Below, one piece after another: positions 7,053 through 12,332 of a stretch of 12,332 bases of DNA (positions within the stretch are counted from its first letter, which is position 1; each line of letters opens with the position of its first letter). Made by a program: the position numbers and the translations under genes. A model generated the notes under the pieces. That model saw nothing but the letters and a program-made list of their open reading frames with translations, was not told the origin of the DNA and searched no databases. Origin of the DNA: Pseudomonadota bacterium. GTDB lineage: Bacteria; Pseudomonadota; Alphaproteobacteria; Micavibrionales; UBA2020. The stretch is from NCBI GenBank assembly GCA_023444705.1, contig JAEXMB010000064.1, positions 1 through 12,332 on the forward strand. The letters run 5' to 3'.

Positions 7053-7080
7053 TTATTTGAAATAAATAGATAAAAACCGC
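7053..7080 (+). promoter_or_regulatory. A/T-rich element and palindrome upstream of the 7086 promoter
   Basis: TTATTT-G-AAATAA (7053-7065) is a perfect 13-base palindrome around one central base, followed by the A/T tract AAATAGATAAAAA. In this GC-rich window the stretch stands out. It covers roughly -68 to -45 relative to the predicted start site, where UP elements bind the RNA polymerase alpha subunit. It could equally be an operator shared with the divergent yqgE gene. Confidence 0.4.
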
Positions 7081-7085
7081 TTTAT

Positions 7086-7114
7086 TTGACATATACCATA
7101 GGCGGGCATATAAC
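7086..7114 (+). promoter_or_regulatory. Near-consensus sigma-70 promoter of the 227-residue gene
   Basis: TTGACA (7086-7091) matches the -35 consensus fully and TATAAC (7109-7114) matches the -10 at five of six positions, with the ideal 17-base spacing. Transcription would start near 7121, about 76 bases before the ATG at 7197. This is the best sigma-70 promoter in the window. It rules out translation from the in-frame TTG at 7086, which is part of the -35 element itself. Confidence 0.8.
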
Positions 7115-7196
7115 TGAAGTACGTTTTTATGCGCGCGTTCTGTCTGTTTGGGCTGCTCCGGCGCGCGGTCACCTCTTCAACGACGGGATTTTTGCC

Positions 7197-7880
7197 ATGT
7201 CACTGCGCGATATCTATACCCAGCACGCCCACGAACGCCAGATCGGCGTGCTTGTCAAAAAAATGCAATCGGCCACCGACGGCCTGTTGCGCGATATCGA
7301 CATCGTCAATCAGCGCGTCAGCTGCAAGGGCATTAAGGGCCTGTTTGCGCCGCTGACCACCGGCATGCTGGGCGGGGAGTGGTCGCGCGAGAACAACACG
7401 CTGTCCTATACGCTGGTGCGCGACGAAGTACCGGTGGATGAAATCAACTACAACACCGTGCTGGCCAATACGCGCGCGGCACACCGCGACTGGATGTTTG
7501 CAGAATGCAAATACGCCGCCAACGATGAAATTGAAAAACGCTATCTGCCCAACGCGCGCCTGCGCATCGCCGAGGAAATGATGAAGCGCCACGGCAACGC
7601 CCTGCGCGGCCACGATGCCTATCGCGCCCTGCATCAGGCCTGTGCGGAGCCGAGCATCGACATGCGCGTGGAACTGGTGGTGGCGGCGACCGACAGCGAA
7701 CACTTGCGTTCGCGCTTTAAGGATATCCGCGACTACTATACCGACATCGGCGGCAAGGTTGTGGCCACGCCGCGCCTGCAGGTGCGCGTCTATCTTGACC
7801 AGCCCTACCGTGCCTCAAGCGATGCGGCACTGGGCGCAAGACAACAGCCCGCACGCCGGGCACCTGGCCGCGAAGGCTGA
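7197..7880 (+). CDS. Unrecognised 227-residue protein
   Basis: I do not recognise this family. It has no signal peptide, membrane segment or metal-binding cluster, and looks like a soluble cytoplasmic protein with mixed charge. Residues 10-45 look helical. A central stretch (about 90-160), rich in Ala, Arg, Glu and Asn, also looks helical. Near the C-terminus are segments compatible with beta strands (MRVELVVAATDS and LQVRVYLDQPY), with a helix (SRFKDIRDYYTDIG) between them. The last twenty residues are low complexity and rich in Arg/Ala/Pro. The ATG at 7197 has only a weak GGGA about eight bases upstream, but it lies properly behind the strong promoter at 7086-7114; an upstream TTG in frame is rejected. 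It is divergent from yqgE and convergent with mltG, only 21 bases apart, with no clear terminator between. Codon use resembles its neighbours. Confidence 0.8.
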   Translation: MSLRDIYTQHAHERQIGVLVKKMQSATDGLLRDIDIVNQRVSCKGIKGLFAPLTTGMLGGEWSRENNTLSYTLVRDEVPVDEINYNTVLANTRAAHRDWMFAECKYAANDEIEKRYLPNARLRIAEEMMKRHGNALRGHDAYRALHQACAEPSIDMRVELVVAATDSEHLRSRFKDIRDYYTDIGGKVVATPRLQVRVYLDQPYRASSDAALGARQQPARRAPGREG

Positions 7881-7901
7881 TTTTTTCCTCTTTACGAAGA
7901 T

Positions 7902-8885
7902 TTACTGCGGCTGGTTTTTGCCGCGTGCCTGCGCGCGCCATCTGGCGACATTGGCGTTATGCTCGGCCAGCGTTTTGGCGAAGGCATGCCCGCCCGTGCC
8001 GTCCGCGACGAAATAGATATAATCGTTGGTTTCAGGGTTCAGTACCGCCGCGATTGACAGCGCGCCCGGATTGGCGATGGGCGTGGGCGGCAGGCCTGCG
8101 TTCTTGTAGGTGTTATAGGGCGAGGGCATGGCCAGATCCTTGCGGCTCAGCGGGCGGTCCAGCTTGAACTTACCCTCGGTCACCGCATAGATCACGGTGG
8201 GGTCTGACTGCAGCGGCATGCCAAGACGCATGCGGTTGGCGAATACGCCCGCCACGCGCGTGCGCTCGGCCGCCACGCCGGTTTCCTTTTCAACGACGGA
8301 GGCGAGGATAACAGCCTCGTCCATGCTGCGCGCGGGCGTGGTGTCGCTGCGCGCGGCCCACAGCTTTTGCAGCGTGGTATCCATCGATTTCTGCATGCGC
8401 GCGATCAGGGCGGCGCGCTGGTCGCCGCGGCGGTAGTGATAGGTCTCGGGCAACAGCGACCCTTCGCGCGGGACATCGGCAATCTCGCCTTCAAGCGCAT
8501 CGGCGGCGTTGACCAGTGCGACGATTTCAACCGCCATCAGTCCTTCGGGGATGGTCAGGCTGCGCGCATAGGTCTTGCCGGCCTGCAGCTGTGCCACGAT
8601 CTCGGCAGCGCTGGCGCTGTCGTCGATCATGTATTCACCCGCCTGCAGGGGGCCGTTGTTGCGGCCCAGCAGGGCCGCGGCCTGAAAGATCCATGCCGCA
8701 TCGACCGCACCCGCGCGGCTGAACTGATGCGCCATCGCCTTCACGCCCGTGCCGGGCGCGATATAGACGAGGGTGTCGCTTTTCAGCGGGCCGTCGATGG
8801 TGGTCAGCGTCTTCACGCCGATATAGCCCGCGCCTGCGATGCAGACGAAGCCAAACAGCGCGACGATCAGCAGGGCGCGGATCAT
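7902..8885 (-). CDS. mltG: Endolytic murein transglycosylase MltG (YceG-like)
   Basis: Inner-membrane lytic transglycosylase that cuts nascent glycan strands inside the chain and is thought to set their length by ending synthesis. 327 residues, near the usual 330-350. An N-terminal hydrophobic segment (about residues 3-24) anchors it with the catalytic domain in the periplasm. A LysM-like subdomain (about 35-90) is followed by the YceG catalytic domain, with ASVVEKETG (E199 and E201; the catalytic Glu is in this EKET motif), FANRMRLGMPLQSDPTVIYA, and SPYNTYKNAGLPPTPIANPG towards the C-terminus. Its ATG overlaps the TGA of fabF (ATGA), so the two are cotranscribed and probably translationally coupled, as is common in alphaproteobacteria. 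No terminator is apparent downstream, where it converges on the 227-residue gene. Confidence 0.95.
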   Translation of the reverse strand: MIRALLIVALFGFVCIAGAGYIGVKTLTTIDGPLKSDTLVYIAPGTGVKAMAHQFSRAGAVDAAWIFQAAALLGRNNGPLQAGEYMIDDSASAAEIVAQLQAGKTYARSLTIPEGLMAVEIVALVNAADALEGEIADVPREGSLLPETYHYRRGDQRAALIARMQKSMDTTLQKLWAARSDTTPARSMDEAVILASVVEKETGVAAERTRVAGVFANRMRLGMPLQSDPTVIYAVTEGKFKLDRPLSRKDLAMPSPYNTYKNAGLPPTPIANPGALSIAAVLNPETNDYIYFVADGTGGHAFAKTLAEHNANVARWRAQARGKNQPQ

Positions 8886-10159
8886 GCCACCTTCTTGAGG
8901 ATCAGGCAGGCGTTGGTGCCGCCAAAGCCAAACGAATTCGACATCGCGTACTCGACGTCTTTCTTCTTGGCCTTGTGCGGGACGAGGTCGATGCCTGCCG
9001 CAACGTCGCTTGGGTCATCGAGGTTGAGCGTGGGCGGCAGCATGCCGGTTTTCAGTGCCATCGCGGTGTAGATCGCCTCGACAGCACCGGCCGCACCCAG
9101 CAGGTGGCCGATCGCCGATTTGGTGGAGGAGATCGAGGTCTGCGCGATTGCGTCGCCGAACAGGCGCTTGATCGCCGTCAGCTCGATATCGTCGCCCAGC
9201 GGCGTCGAGGTACCATGCGCGTTGACGTAGCCGATCTGGCCGGGTTTGATGCCCGCGCGCTTGACCGCCGCCTGCATGGCGCGGTAGCCGCCGTCGCCGT
9301 CTTCGGCGGGGGAGGTCACGTGATAGGCGTCGCCCGACAGGCCATAGCCGACGACTTCGGCGTAGATCTTGGCACCGCGTTTCTTGGCGTGTTCGTATTC
9401 TTCAAGCACGACAACGCCGGCACCCTCGCCGATGGTGAAGCCGTCGCGGCCCTTGTCAAACGGGCGGCTGGCTTTTTCGGGGGTGTCGTTGAAACCGGTG
9501 GTCAGCGCGCGGCAGGCGGCAAAGCCCGCAACACCCACGCGGCAGATGGCGGCTTCGGCGCCGCCTGCGACCATGACGTCGGCGTCGTCAAAAGCGATCA
9601 GGCGCGCAGCGTCGCCGATGGCGTGGCTGCCCGTCGCACAGGCGGTGACGACCGCATGGTTGGGGCCCTTGAAGCCAAAGCGGATAGACACCTGACCGGA
9701 AATAAGATTGATCAGCGAGGACGGGATGAAGAACGGCGAGATGCGGCGCGGCCCTTTCTCCTGCATCATGATCGAGGTGTCCTGAATGTTCTTGAGTCCG
9801 CCGATGCCCGAGCCGATCAGCACGCCGGTGCGCCATTTCTGCTCGTCGGTTTCAGCGACCCAGCCGCTGTCCGCGACCGCATCGACCGCTGCGGCGTAGC
9901 CGAAGTGGATGAATTCATCCATCTTCTTTTGCTCTTTGTGTTCGATATAGGCGTTGATGTCGAATTCGCCGGGCAGCGCGCTCTGGCCTTCGGCCACGCG
10001 CGGCACTTCGCCCGCCACGCGCGACGGCAGGTCCGACGCATCGAAGTTGCGGATGGTGCGCAGGCCCGATTTGCCCGCGGTGATGGCGTTCCAGTTATGC
10101 TCAAGCCCCTGGCCAAGCGGACTGACGATACCCATACCGGTAATGACGACGCGACGCAT
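8882..10159 (-). CDS. fabF: Beta-ketoacyl-ACP synthase II (FabF)
   Basis: Condensing enzyme of type II fatty acid synthesis: it joins malonyl-ACP to acyl-ACP with loss of CO2 to give beta-ketoacyl-ACP. 425 residues, slightly above the usual 412-415. The Cys-His-His triad is visible as C174 (TACATG), H315 (NAHGTS) and H352 (IGHLLGA), which distinguishes it from the Cys-His-Asn FabH type. The Gly-rich end FGFGGTNACL is also present. The start at 10159 (MRRVVITGMG) is chosen because AAAGGA lies seven bases upstream; a longer in-frame start at 10198 would add thirteen non-homologous residues and include this site. It follows acpP, which encodes its substrate carrier, with a terminator and a small hairpin between, and overlaps mltG by four bases. 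Confidence 0.97.
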   Translation of the reverse strand: MRRVVITGMGIVSPLGQGLEHNWNAITAGKSGLRTIRNFDASDLPSRVAGEVPRVAEGQSALPGEFDINAYIEHKEQKKMDEFIHFGYAAAVDAVADSGWVAETDEQKWRTGVLIGSGIGGLKNIQDTSIMMQEKGPRRISPFFIPSSLINLISGQVSIRFGFKGPNHAVVTACATGSHAIGDAARLIAFDDADVMVAGGAEAAICRVGVAGFAACRALTTGFNDTPEKASRPFDKGRDGFTIGEGAGVVVLEEYEHAKKRGAKIYAEVVGYGLSGDAYHVTSPAEDGDGGYRAMQAAVKRAGIKPGQIGYVNAHGTSTPLGDDIELTAIKRLFGDAIAQTSISSTKSAIGHLLGAAGAVEAIYTAMALKTGMLPPTLNLDDPSDVAAGIDLVPHKAKKKDVEYAMSNSFGFGGTNACLILKKVA

Positions 10160-10197
10160 ATATATATCCTTTGATGTGCGAAGGTGCTGTTTTGTCA

Positions 10198-10212
10198 CTG
10201 CCCCCTGGGCAG
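10198..10212 (-). other. Small hairpin in the fabF leader
   Basis: CTGCCC and GGGCAG form a perfect 6-base stem with a three-base loop, 39 bases upstream of the fabF start. No T-run follows on the minus strand. It lies between the acpP terminator and the fabF ribosome binding site and could modulate read-through or mRNA stability. Confidence 0.35.
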
Positions 10213-10262
10213 GACCGCCAACCGCATGTCTTCGCGCAGGTTCTGTTGATCTCTTGGTTAAA

Positions 10263-10305
10263 AAATAACCCCCCAGAGCCGAAAAAGCAAAGGGGGGTTA
10301 TTTTC
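10263..10305 (-). terminator. Intrinsic terminator between acpP and fabF
   Basis: AAAATAACCCCCC (10263-10275) pairs perfectly with GGGGGGTTATTTT (10293-10305) across a 17-base loop: six G-C pairs plus A-T tails. On the minus strand the stem ends in TTATTTTTT. It starts about 30 bases after the acpP stop and about 100 before fabF, so most acpP transcripts should stop here and fabF gets read-through or its own promoter, which I did not find. Confidence 0.85.
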
Positions 10306-10333
10306 AATTCAGTCGCAAATCGCGAAAATGGCC

Positions 10334-10576
10334 TTAGGCCGCTTTTGCGTTTTGGGCGATGAACGAGATGGCGTCCTTGACGGTCTGGATTTTTTCAGCC
10401 GCGTCATCGGGGATCTCGATGCCGAATTCTTCTTCGAAAGCCATGACCAGCTCAACGGTGTCGAGGCTGTCAGCGCCCAGATCGTCGATGAAGCTTGCGT
10501 TATCGGTCACTTTCGCGCCGTCAACGCCGAGATGCTCGACAACGATTTTTTTGACGCGTTCGTTGATATCAGACAT
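10334..10576 (-). CDS. acpP: Acyl carrier protein
   Basis: Small acidic carrier that holds growing acyl chains as thioesters on a 4'-phosphopantetheine arm during fatty acid and lipid A synthesis. 80 residues, the usual length. The attachment site is S37 in GADSLDTVELVMAFEEEF, the classic DSL motif, and the four-helix pattern and acidic helix II are evident. The ribosome binding site GAGGAAA (10582-10588) lies five bases before the ATG. It is the first gene of acpP-fabF-mltG on the minus strand and is followed by a strong terminator, which fits the much higher ACP level needed compared with FabF. Its leader has a long inverted repeat (10602-10658) ending 13 bases before the ribosome binding site. 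Confidence 0.98.
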   Translation of the reverse strand: MSDINERVKKIVVEHLGVDGAKVTDNASFIDDLGADSLDTVELVMAFEEEFGIEIPDDAAEKIQTVKDAISFIAQNAKAA

Positions 10577-10601
10577 GTATGTTTCCTCATGTTACAGGTA
10601 G

Positions 10602-10658
10602 TTTTGATGGCCCGCGCCAGAACGTGCTTTTTGTTCAAGAAAAGCGTGGCCATCAAAA
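10602..10658 (-). promoter_or_regulatory. Long hairpin in the acpP leader
   Basis: TTTTGATGGCC (10602-10612) and its exact reverse complement at 10648-10658 form an 11-pair outer stem. Inside it, GCTTTT (10626-10631) and AAAAGC (10640-10645) can form an inner stem with an 8-base loop. The whole 57-base structure lies just upstream of the acpP ribosome binding site. No U-run follows on the minus strand, so it is not a normal terminator. It could be an mRNA-stabilising hairpin, a regulatory leader or, at the DNA level, a protein-binding site. Confidence 0.6.
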
Positions 10659-10698
10659 TGGCGCCCGTTTGATCCGGCGTGACGTCCGATTCAAATAC

Positions 10699-10704
10699 CA
10701 TATA
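10699..10704 (-). promoter_or_regulatory. Possible -10 element for acpP
   Basis: TATATG on the minus strand, in an AT-richer patch about 125 bases upstream of acpP. The best -35 at 17 bases is TTCCGG, which is weak. If used, transcription starts near 10692 and the leader includes the whole 10602-10658 hairpin. Tentative. Confidence 0.25.
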
Positions 10705-10777
10705 CGCGCAGGCAGGCAAAGCCGGAAAACACTATTTACATAATCCATTAATTTCCGCACAGATGACCACGGGTAAC

Positions 10778-10812
10778 AAAAAAAGCCCCCGCCGGTCAGG
10801 GCAGGGGCTTTT
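10778..10812 (-). terminator. Intrinsic terminator of the superoxide dismutase gene
   Basis: On the minus strand AAAAGCCCC pairs with GGGGCTTTT. The stem continues through one G-U and three G-C pairs to a six-base loop, and ends in seven T residues. It lies 25 bases after the sodB stop. A reduced A/T tail on the other side makes it mainly one-directional. Confidence 0.9.
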
Positions 10813-10837
10813 GATCTATGTCTTGCGCGGCTTTGGC

Positions 10838-11488
10838 TTATTTGGCCACTGCGGCGGCATAGTTTTTGGAGACCTGCGCCCAGTTGACCACGCCCCACCA
10901 TGCTTTCAGGTAGTCCGCGCGGCGGTTTTGGTAGTTGAGGTAATAGGCATGCTCCCACACGTCGTTGCCAAGGATGGGGGTGCCTTTGACCTCGGCGACA
11001 TCCATCAGGGGGTTGTCCTGATTGGGGGTGGAGGTCACGGCAAGTTTGCCATCCGCACCCACGATCAGCCAGGCCCAGCCCGAGCCAAAGCGGCCCACGC
11101 CGGCTTTCTCAAATTCTTCCTTGAATTTATCAACCGAACCGAAGGCATCGGTCAGCGCTTTTTCAAGCTCGGGCGAAGGTGCGCCGGATTTATCCGCCGG
11201 GCCCATCAGCTGCCAGAAGAAACTGTGGTTCCAGTGACCGCCGCCATTGTTGCGCACGGCTGCATTGTATTTCGACACGTTGCGCACGATGTCTTCGAGC
11301 GACTTGCCCGCAAGGTCCTTGTTGTCTTCGATCTGCTTGTTGAGGTTGTCGACGTAAGCCTTGTGGTGCTTGCCGTGGTGGGTTTCCATCGTCTTGGTGT
11401 CGATGACGGGTTCCAGTGCGCTGGCGGCATAGGGCAGGGCGGGAAGTTCGAAACCGCCGCCGTCTTTCTGGTTCAACGATGCGCTCAT
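10838..11488 (-). CDS. sodB: Superoxide dismutase, Fe/Mn family
   Basis: Converts superoxide to hydrogen peroxide and oxygen in the cytoplasm. 216 residues after choosing the ATG at 11488, which has GAGAGG nine bases upstream; the in-frame ATG at 11497 directly abuts that site and is unlikely. Metal ligands are H37, H88, D176 and H180, in HHGKHH, HWNHSFFW and DVWEHAYY. Compared with E. coli SodB there is a short Gly-rich N-terminal extension (residues 1-12). At the position of the iron-type second-sphere Gln69 there is Gly84, and a Gln is found at Q157 (PNQDNPLM), the manganese-type arrangement. The enzyme may therefore use Mn or either metal, although alphaproteobacterial homologues are often named sodB. 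It is a single-gene unit with its own terminator. Confidence 0.95.
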   Translation of the reverse strand: MSASLNQKDGGGFELPALPYAASALEPVIDTKTMETHHGKHHKAYVDNLNKQIEDNKDLAGKSLEDIVRNVSKYNAAVRNNGGGHWNHSFFWQLMGPADKSGAPSPELEKALTDAFGSVDKFKEEFEKAGVGRFGSGWAWLIVGADGKLAVTSTPNQDNPLMDVAEVKGTPILGNDVWEHAYYLNYQNRRADYLKAWWGVVNWAQVSKNYAAAVAK

Positions 11489-11534
11489 GGGATTCATCCT
11501 CTCTGTTGGTCAAAGGGTTCAAAGGGCAGCGTGG

Positions 11535-11569
11535 ATCATATCACAGCGCCCGCATGTGCCTAGACACAT
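11535..11569 (-). promoter_or_regulatory. Candidate sodB promoter with overlapping palindrome
   Basis: On the minus strand TATGAT (11535-11540) resembles a -10 element, about 47 bases before the sodB start. There is no good -35. The -35 area is covered instead by a near-perfect 16-base palindrome, ATGTG-CCTAGA-CACAT (11554-11569), with one mismatched pair around a central CTAG. This layout suits a regulator that blocks or replaces -35 recognition. The regulator is unknown. Confidence 0.35.
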
Positions 11570-11617
11570 AGCGCATGAACACGCGTTTGCAACCGCGTTA
11601 TGGCGTGAATAAACAGG

Positions 11618-11643
11618 GGAACTGCGGGATTATGTCCGGCGTT
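11618..11643 (+). promoter_or_regulatory. Match to the EcfG general-stress promoter consensus
   Basis: GGAAC (11618-11622), 17 bases, then CGTT (11640-11643) fits the alphaproteobacterial sigma-EcfG pattern exactly. It points rightwards, where no plus-strand gene follows; a transcript would run antisense to the 104-residue gene. A chance match somewhere in 12 kb is not rare (roughly 0.2 expected), so this is only a candidate. Confidence 0.2.
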
Positions 11644-11698
11644 GGCGCAGACCGGCGCTGCCGTAGCGTGGTTACGACAATGCTTCTTGAGAAAACGC

Positions 11699-12013
11699 TC
11701 AGGGCTTGCGCGCGCGAAAGGCCGTGCGTGGTGCTGTCAGGACCGGCCCGCGTGCTGTGCGCAGTGCTGCGATGATTTCATGATCCGCAAGCTTGCGCCC
11801 GTGATGATACCACTCCTCGCGTCCGTCGGCATGAATATGCGCAGGGCCGAAATCACGATGGGTGACGCCGTGCAGGCAGTAAATTTTCTCCCCGCCCGGG
11901 CGTATCATCGCGGGCTGGTCGTCTTCGCTGTGGGGAAAGCCGTTGCTGTCATGCCAGCAGTGCAGTCCGTCGTATTGCACGAAATCGGGCGGTCGGCGGC
12001 GCGGCGCGGTCAT
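11699..12013 (-). CDS. Small protein with two His-Gly repeats
   Basis: 104 residues, no signal peptide, no named family that I can assign. The middle has two tandem units of about 25 residues: one ending CLHG (about residues 25-50) and one ending YHHG (about 50-73). They share the pattern H-x-D, P-A-x-I, G-x-E and a final H-G. Such MORN-like or DGPA/WY-G repeats are widespread in bacterial, phage and giant-virus proteins of unknown function. The C-terminal 25 residues are basic. The ATG overlaps the TGA of the preceding 59-residue gene (ATGA), which supports both starts and suggests translational coupling. No clear terminator was found after the stop. His, Trp, Cys and Tyr are unusually common for so short a protein. 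Confidence 0.7.
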   Translation of the reverse strand: MTAPRRRPPDFVQYDGLHCWHDSNGFPHSEDDQPAMIRPGGEKIYCLHGVTHRDFGPAHIHADGREEWYHHGRKLADHEIIAALRTARGPVLTAPRTAFRARKP

Positions 12014-12189
12014 GACGGTGCCGCTTCGCGCTGTGGCAAAACCGGCTTGGCCAGCACGGTGCGCTGCGGTGGCTGATGGCCAAGCCCGCGCCCTGCGGAC
12101 AGGGCCGCGATCACCTCGTCAAGCTCAGCAGTACTGGCCGTGGCAAAAGCGGCGATCAGGCGTTCGTTGACGGGGGCGCGCGTGGACAT
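12010..12189 (-). CDS. Unrecognised 59-residue protein
   Basis: Begins MSTRAPVNERL. The first 35 residues look like one or two amphipathic helices (NERLIAAFATAS and ELDEVIAALSAG); the rest is basic and Pro/Gln-rich. There are no membrane segments and no recognisable domain. Its stop overlaps the start of the 104-residue gene by four bases, and its start is 20 bases after the stop of the partial gene to the right, so the three form one probable operon. The ribosome binding site is weak (GACGAG about nine bases upstream). The overlap and spacing are the main grounds for calling it real. Confidence 0.6.
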   Translation of the reverse strand: MSTRAPVNERLIAAFATASTAELDEVIAALSAGRGLGHQPPQRTVLAKPVLPQREAAPS

Positions 12190-12209
12190 GTCTGCTCGTC
12201 TGAAAAAGA

Positions 12210-12332
12210 TTAAGGTGCGTGGGTGAGGATGCGCGCCTGAACCGCGACCTGTCCTTCGGTGCTTTGGCTGGCCTGCTGGACCTGCACGGCAGCGCCGGCG
12301 CGGCGGGCGTTTTGCTCTTTGCGGTTGGCGTC
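12210..12332 (-). CDS. 3' end of an unrecognised gene
   Basis: The last 40 codons of a minus-strand gene enter at the right edge and end in TAA at 12210-12212. The frame is open throughout. The tail is rich in Ala, Gln and Arg (ARRAGAAVQVQQASQSTEGQ) and predicted helical. Similar Gln/Ala-rich helical ends occur in VirB5/TrbJ-type secretion proteins, among many others, so no function is assigned. It is 20 bases upstream of the 59-residue gene in the same direction. Confidence 0.55.
   Translation of the reverse strand, partial: DANRKEQNARRAGAAVQVQQASQSTEGQVAVQARILTHAP

Noticed and set aside
6057..7073. Plus-strand frame of 338 codons opposite yqgE and the start of the transpeptidase gene
   Set aside because: Antisense shadow; it crosses two genes and an intergenic gap with no motif of its own.
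7086..7196. Upstream TTG start for the 227-residue protein
   Set aside because: The TTG is part of the -35 element and could not be in the transcript.
7841..7895. Possible terminator between the 227-residue gene and mltG (T-run at 7880-7886)
   Set aside because: The preceding stem is only three pairs (GCC/GGC), too weak to call.
8975..10174. Plus-strand frame of 399 codons opposite fabF
   Set aside because: Antisense shadow of fabF, whose catalytic triad is intact.
11510..11526. Tandem TCAAAGGG repeats in the sodB leader
   Set aside because: Only two 8-base copies one base apart; could be chance and no known site matches.
11642..12076. Plus-strand frame of 144 codons downstream of the EcfG-like site
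   Set aside because: No ribosome binding site, Cys/Arg-rich start, and antisense to the 104-residue gene, which is supported by its ATGA overlap and internal repeats.

Overview
The window is a stretch of chromosome from a GC-rich (by eye about 60%) Gram-negative bacterium, most likely an alphaproteobacterium. The signs are an RNase E with a long acidic insertion in its S1 domain, the acpP-fabF-mltG order typical of that class, a YqgE/AlgH protein, and a single small Fe/Mn-type superoxide dismutase. I cannot name the genus. No rRNA, tRNA, CRISPR array, insertion sequence or phage gene is visible, so this is mostly ordinary core genome.

Layout. 1-2306 (minus) holds most of rne, running off the left edge. 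2307-2940 is a 634-base divergent intergenic region rich in inverted repeats; it contains the structured rne leader and the promoter of the next gene. 2941-4320 (plus) is an N-acetylmuramoyl-L-alanine amidase (AmiC type). 4506-4679 (plus) is a 57-residue lipoprotein ending in Arg-Lys, and a bidirectional terminator separates it from a convergent LysM + YkuD L,D-transpeptidase at 4783-6177 (minus). Then come YqgE at 6342-6965 (minus) and, divergent from it behind a near-consensus sigma-70 promoter, an unrecognised 227-residue protein at 7197-7880 (plus). 7902-10576 (minus) is acpP-fabF-mltG; fabF and mltG overlap by four bases, and a strong terminator lies between acpP and fabF. sodB-like 10838-11488 (minus) follows, with its own terminator. 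The right edge holds a small minus-strand cluster of unrecognised genes: the 3' end of one gene (12210-12332), a 59-residue protein and a 104-residue protein, the last two overlapping by four bases.

How it fits together. Much of the window concerns the cell envelope: a septal-type amidase, a small lipoprotein, an L,D-transpeptidase and MltG all act on peptidoglycan or at its border with a membrane, and ACP/FabF supply fatty acids for lipids. RNase E (RNA turnover) and superoxide dismutase (oxidative defence) are separate units.

The most interesting points are: the lipoprotein with a Braun-lipoprotein-like C-terminal Arg-Lys beside an ErfK/YbiS-like L,D-transpeptidase; a long hairpin in the acpP leader just upstream of the ribosome binding site; hairpins in the rne leader that could serve autoregulation; a perfect 14-base palindrome upstream of the lipoprotein; and the two-repeat HG-type protein in the small cluster at the right edge. 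None of these is proven from sequence alone.
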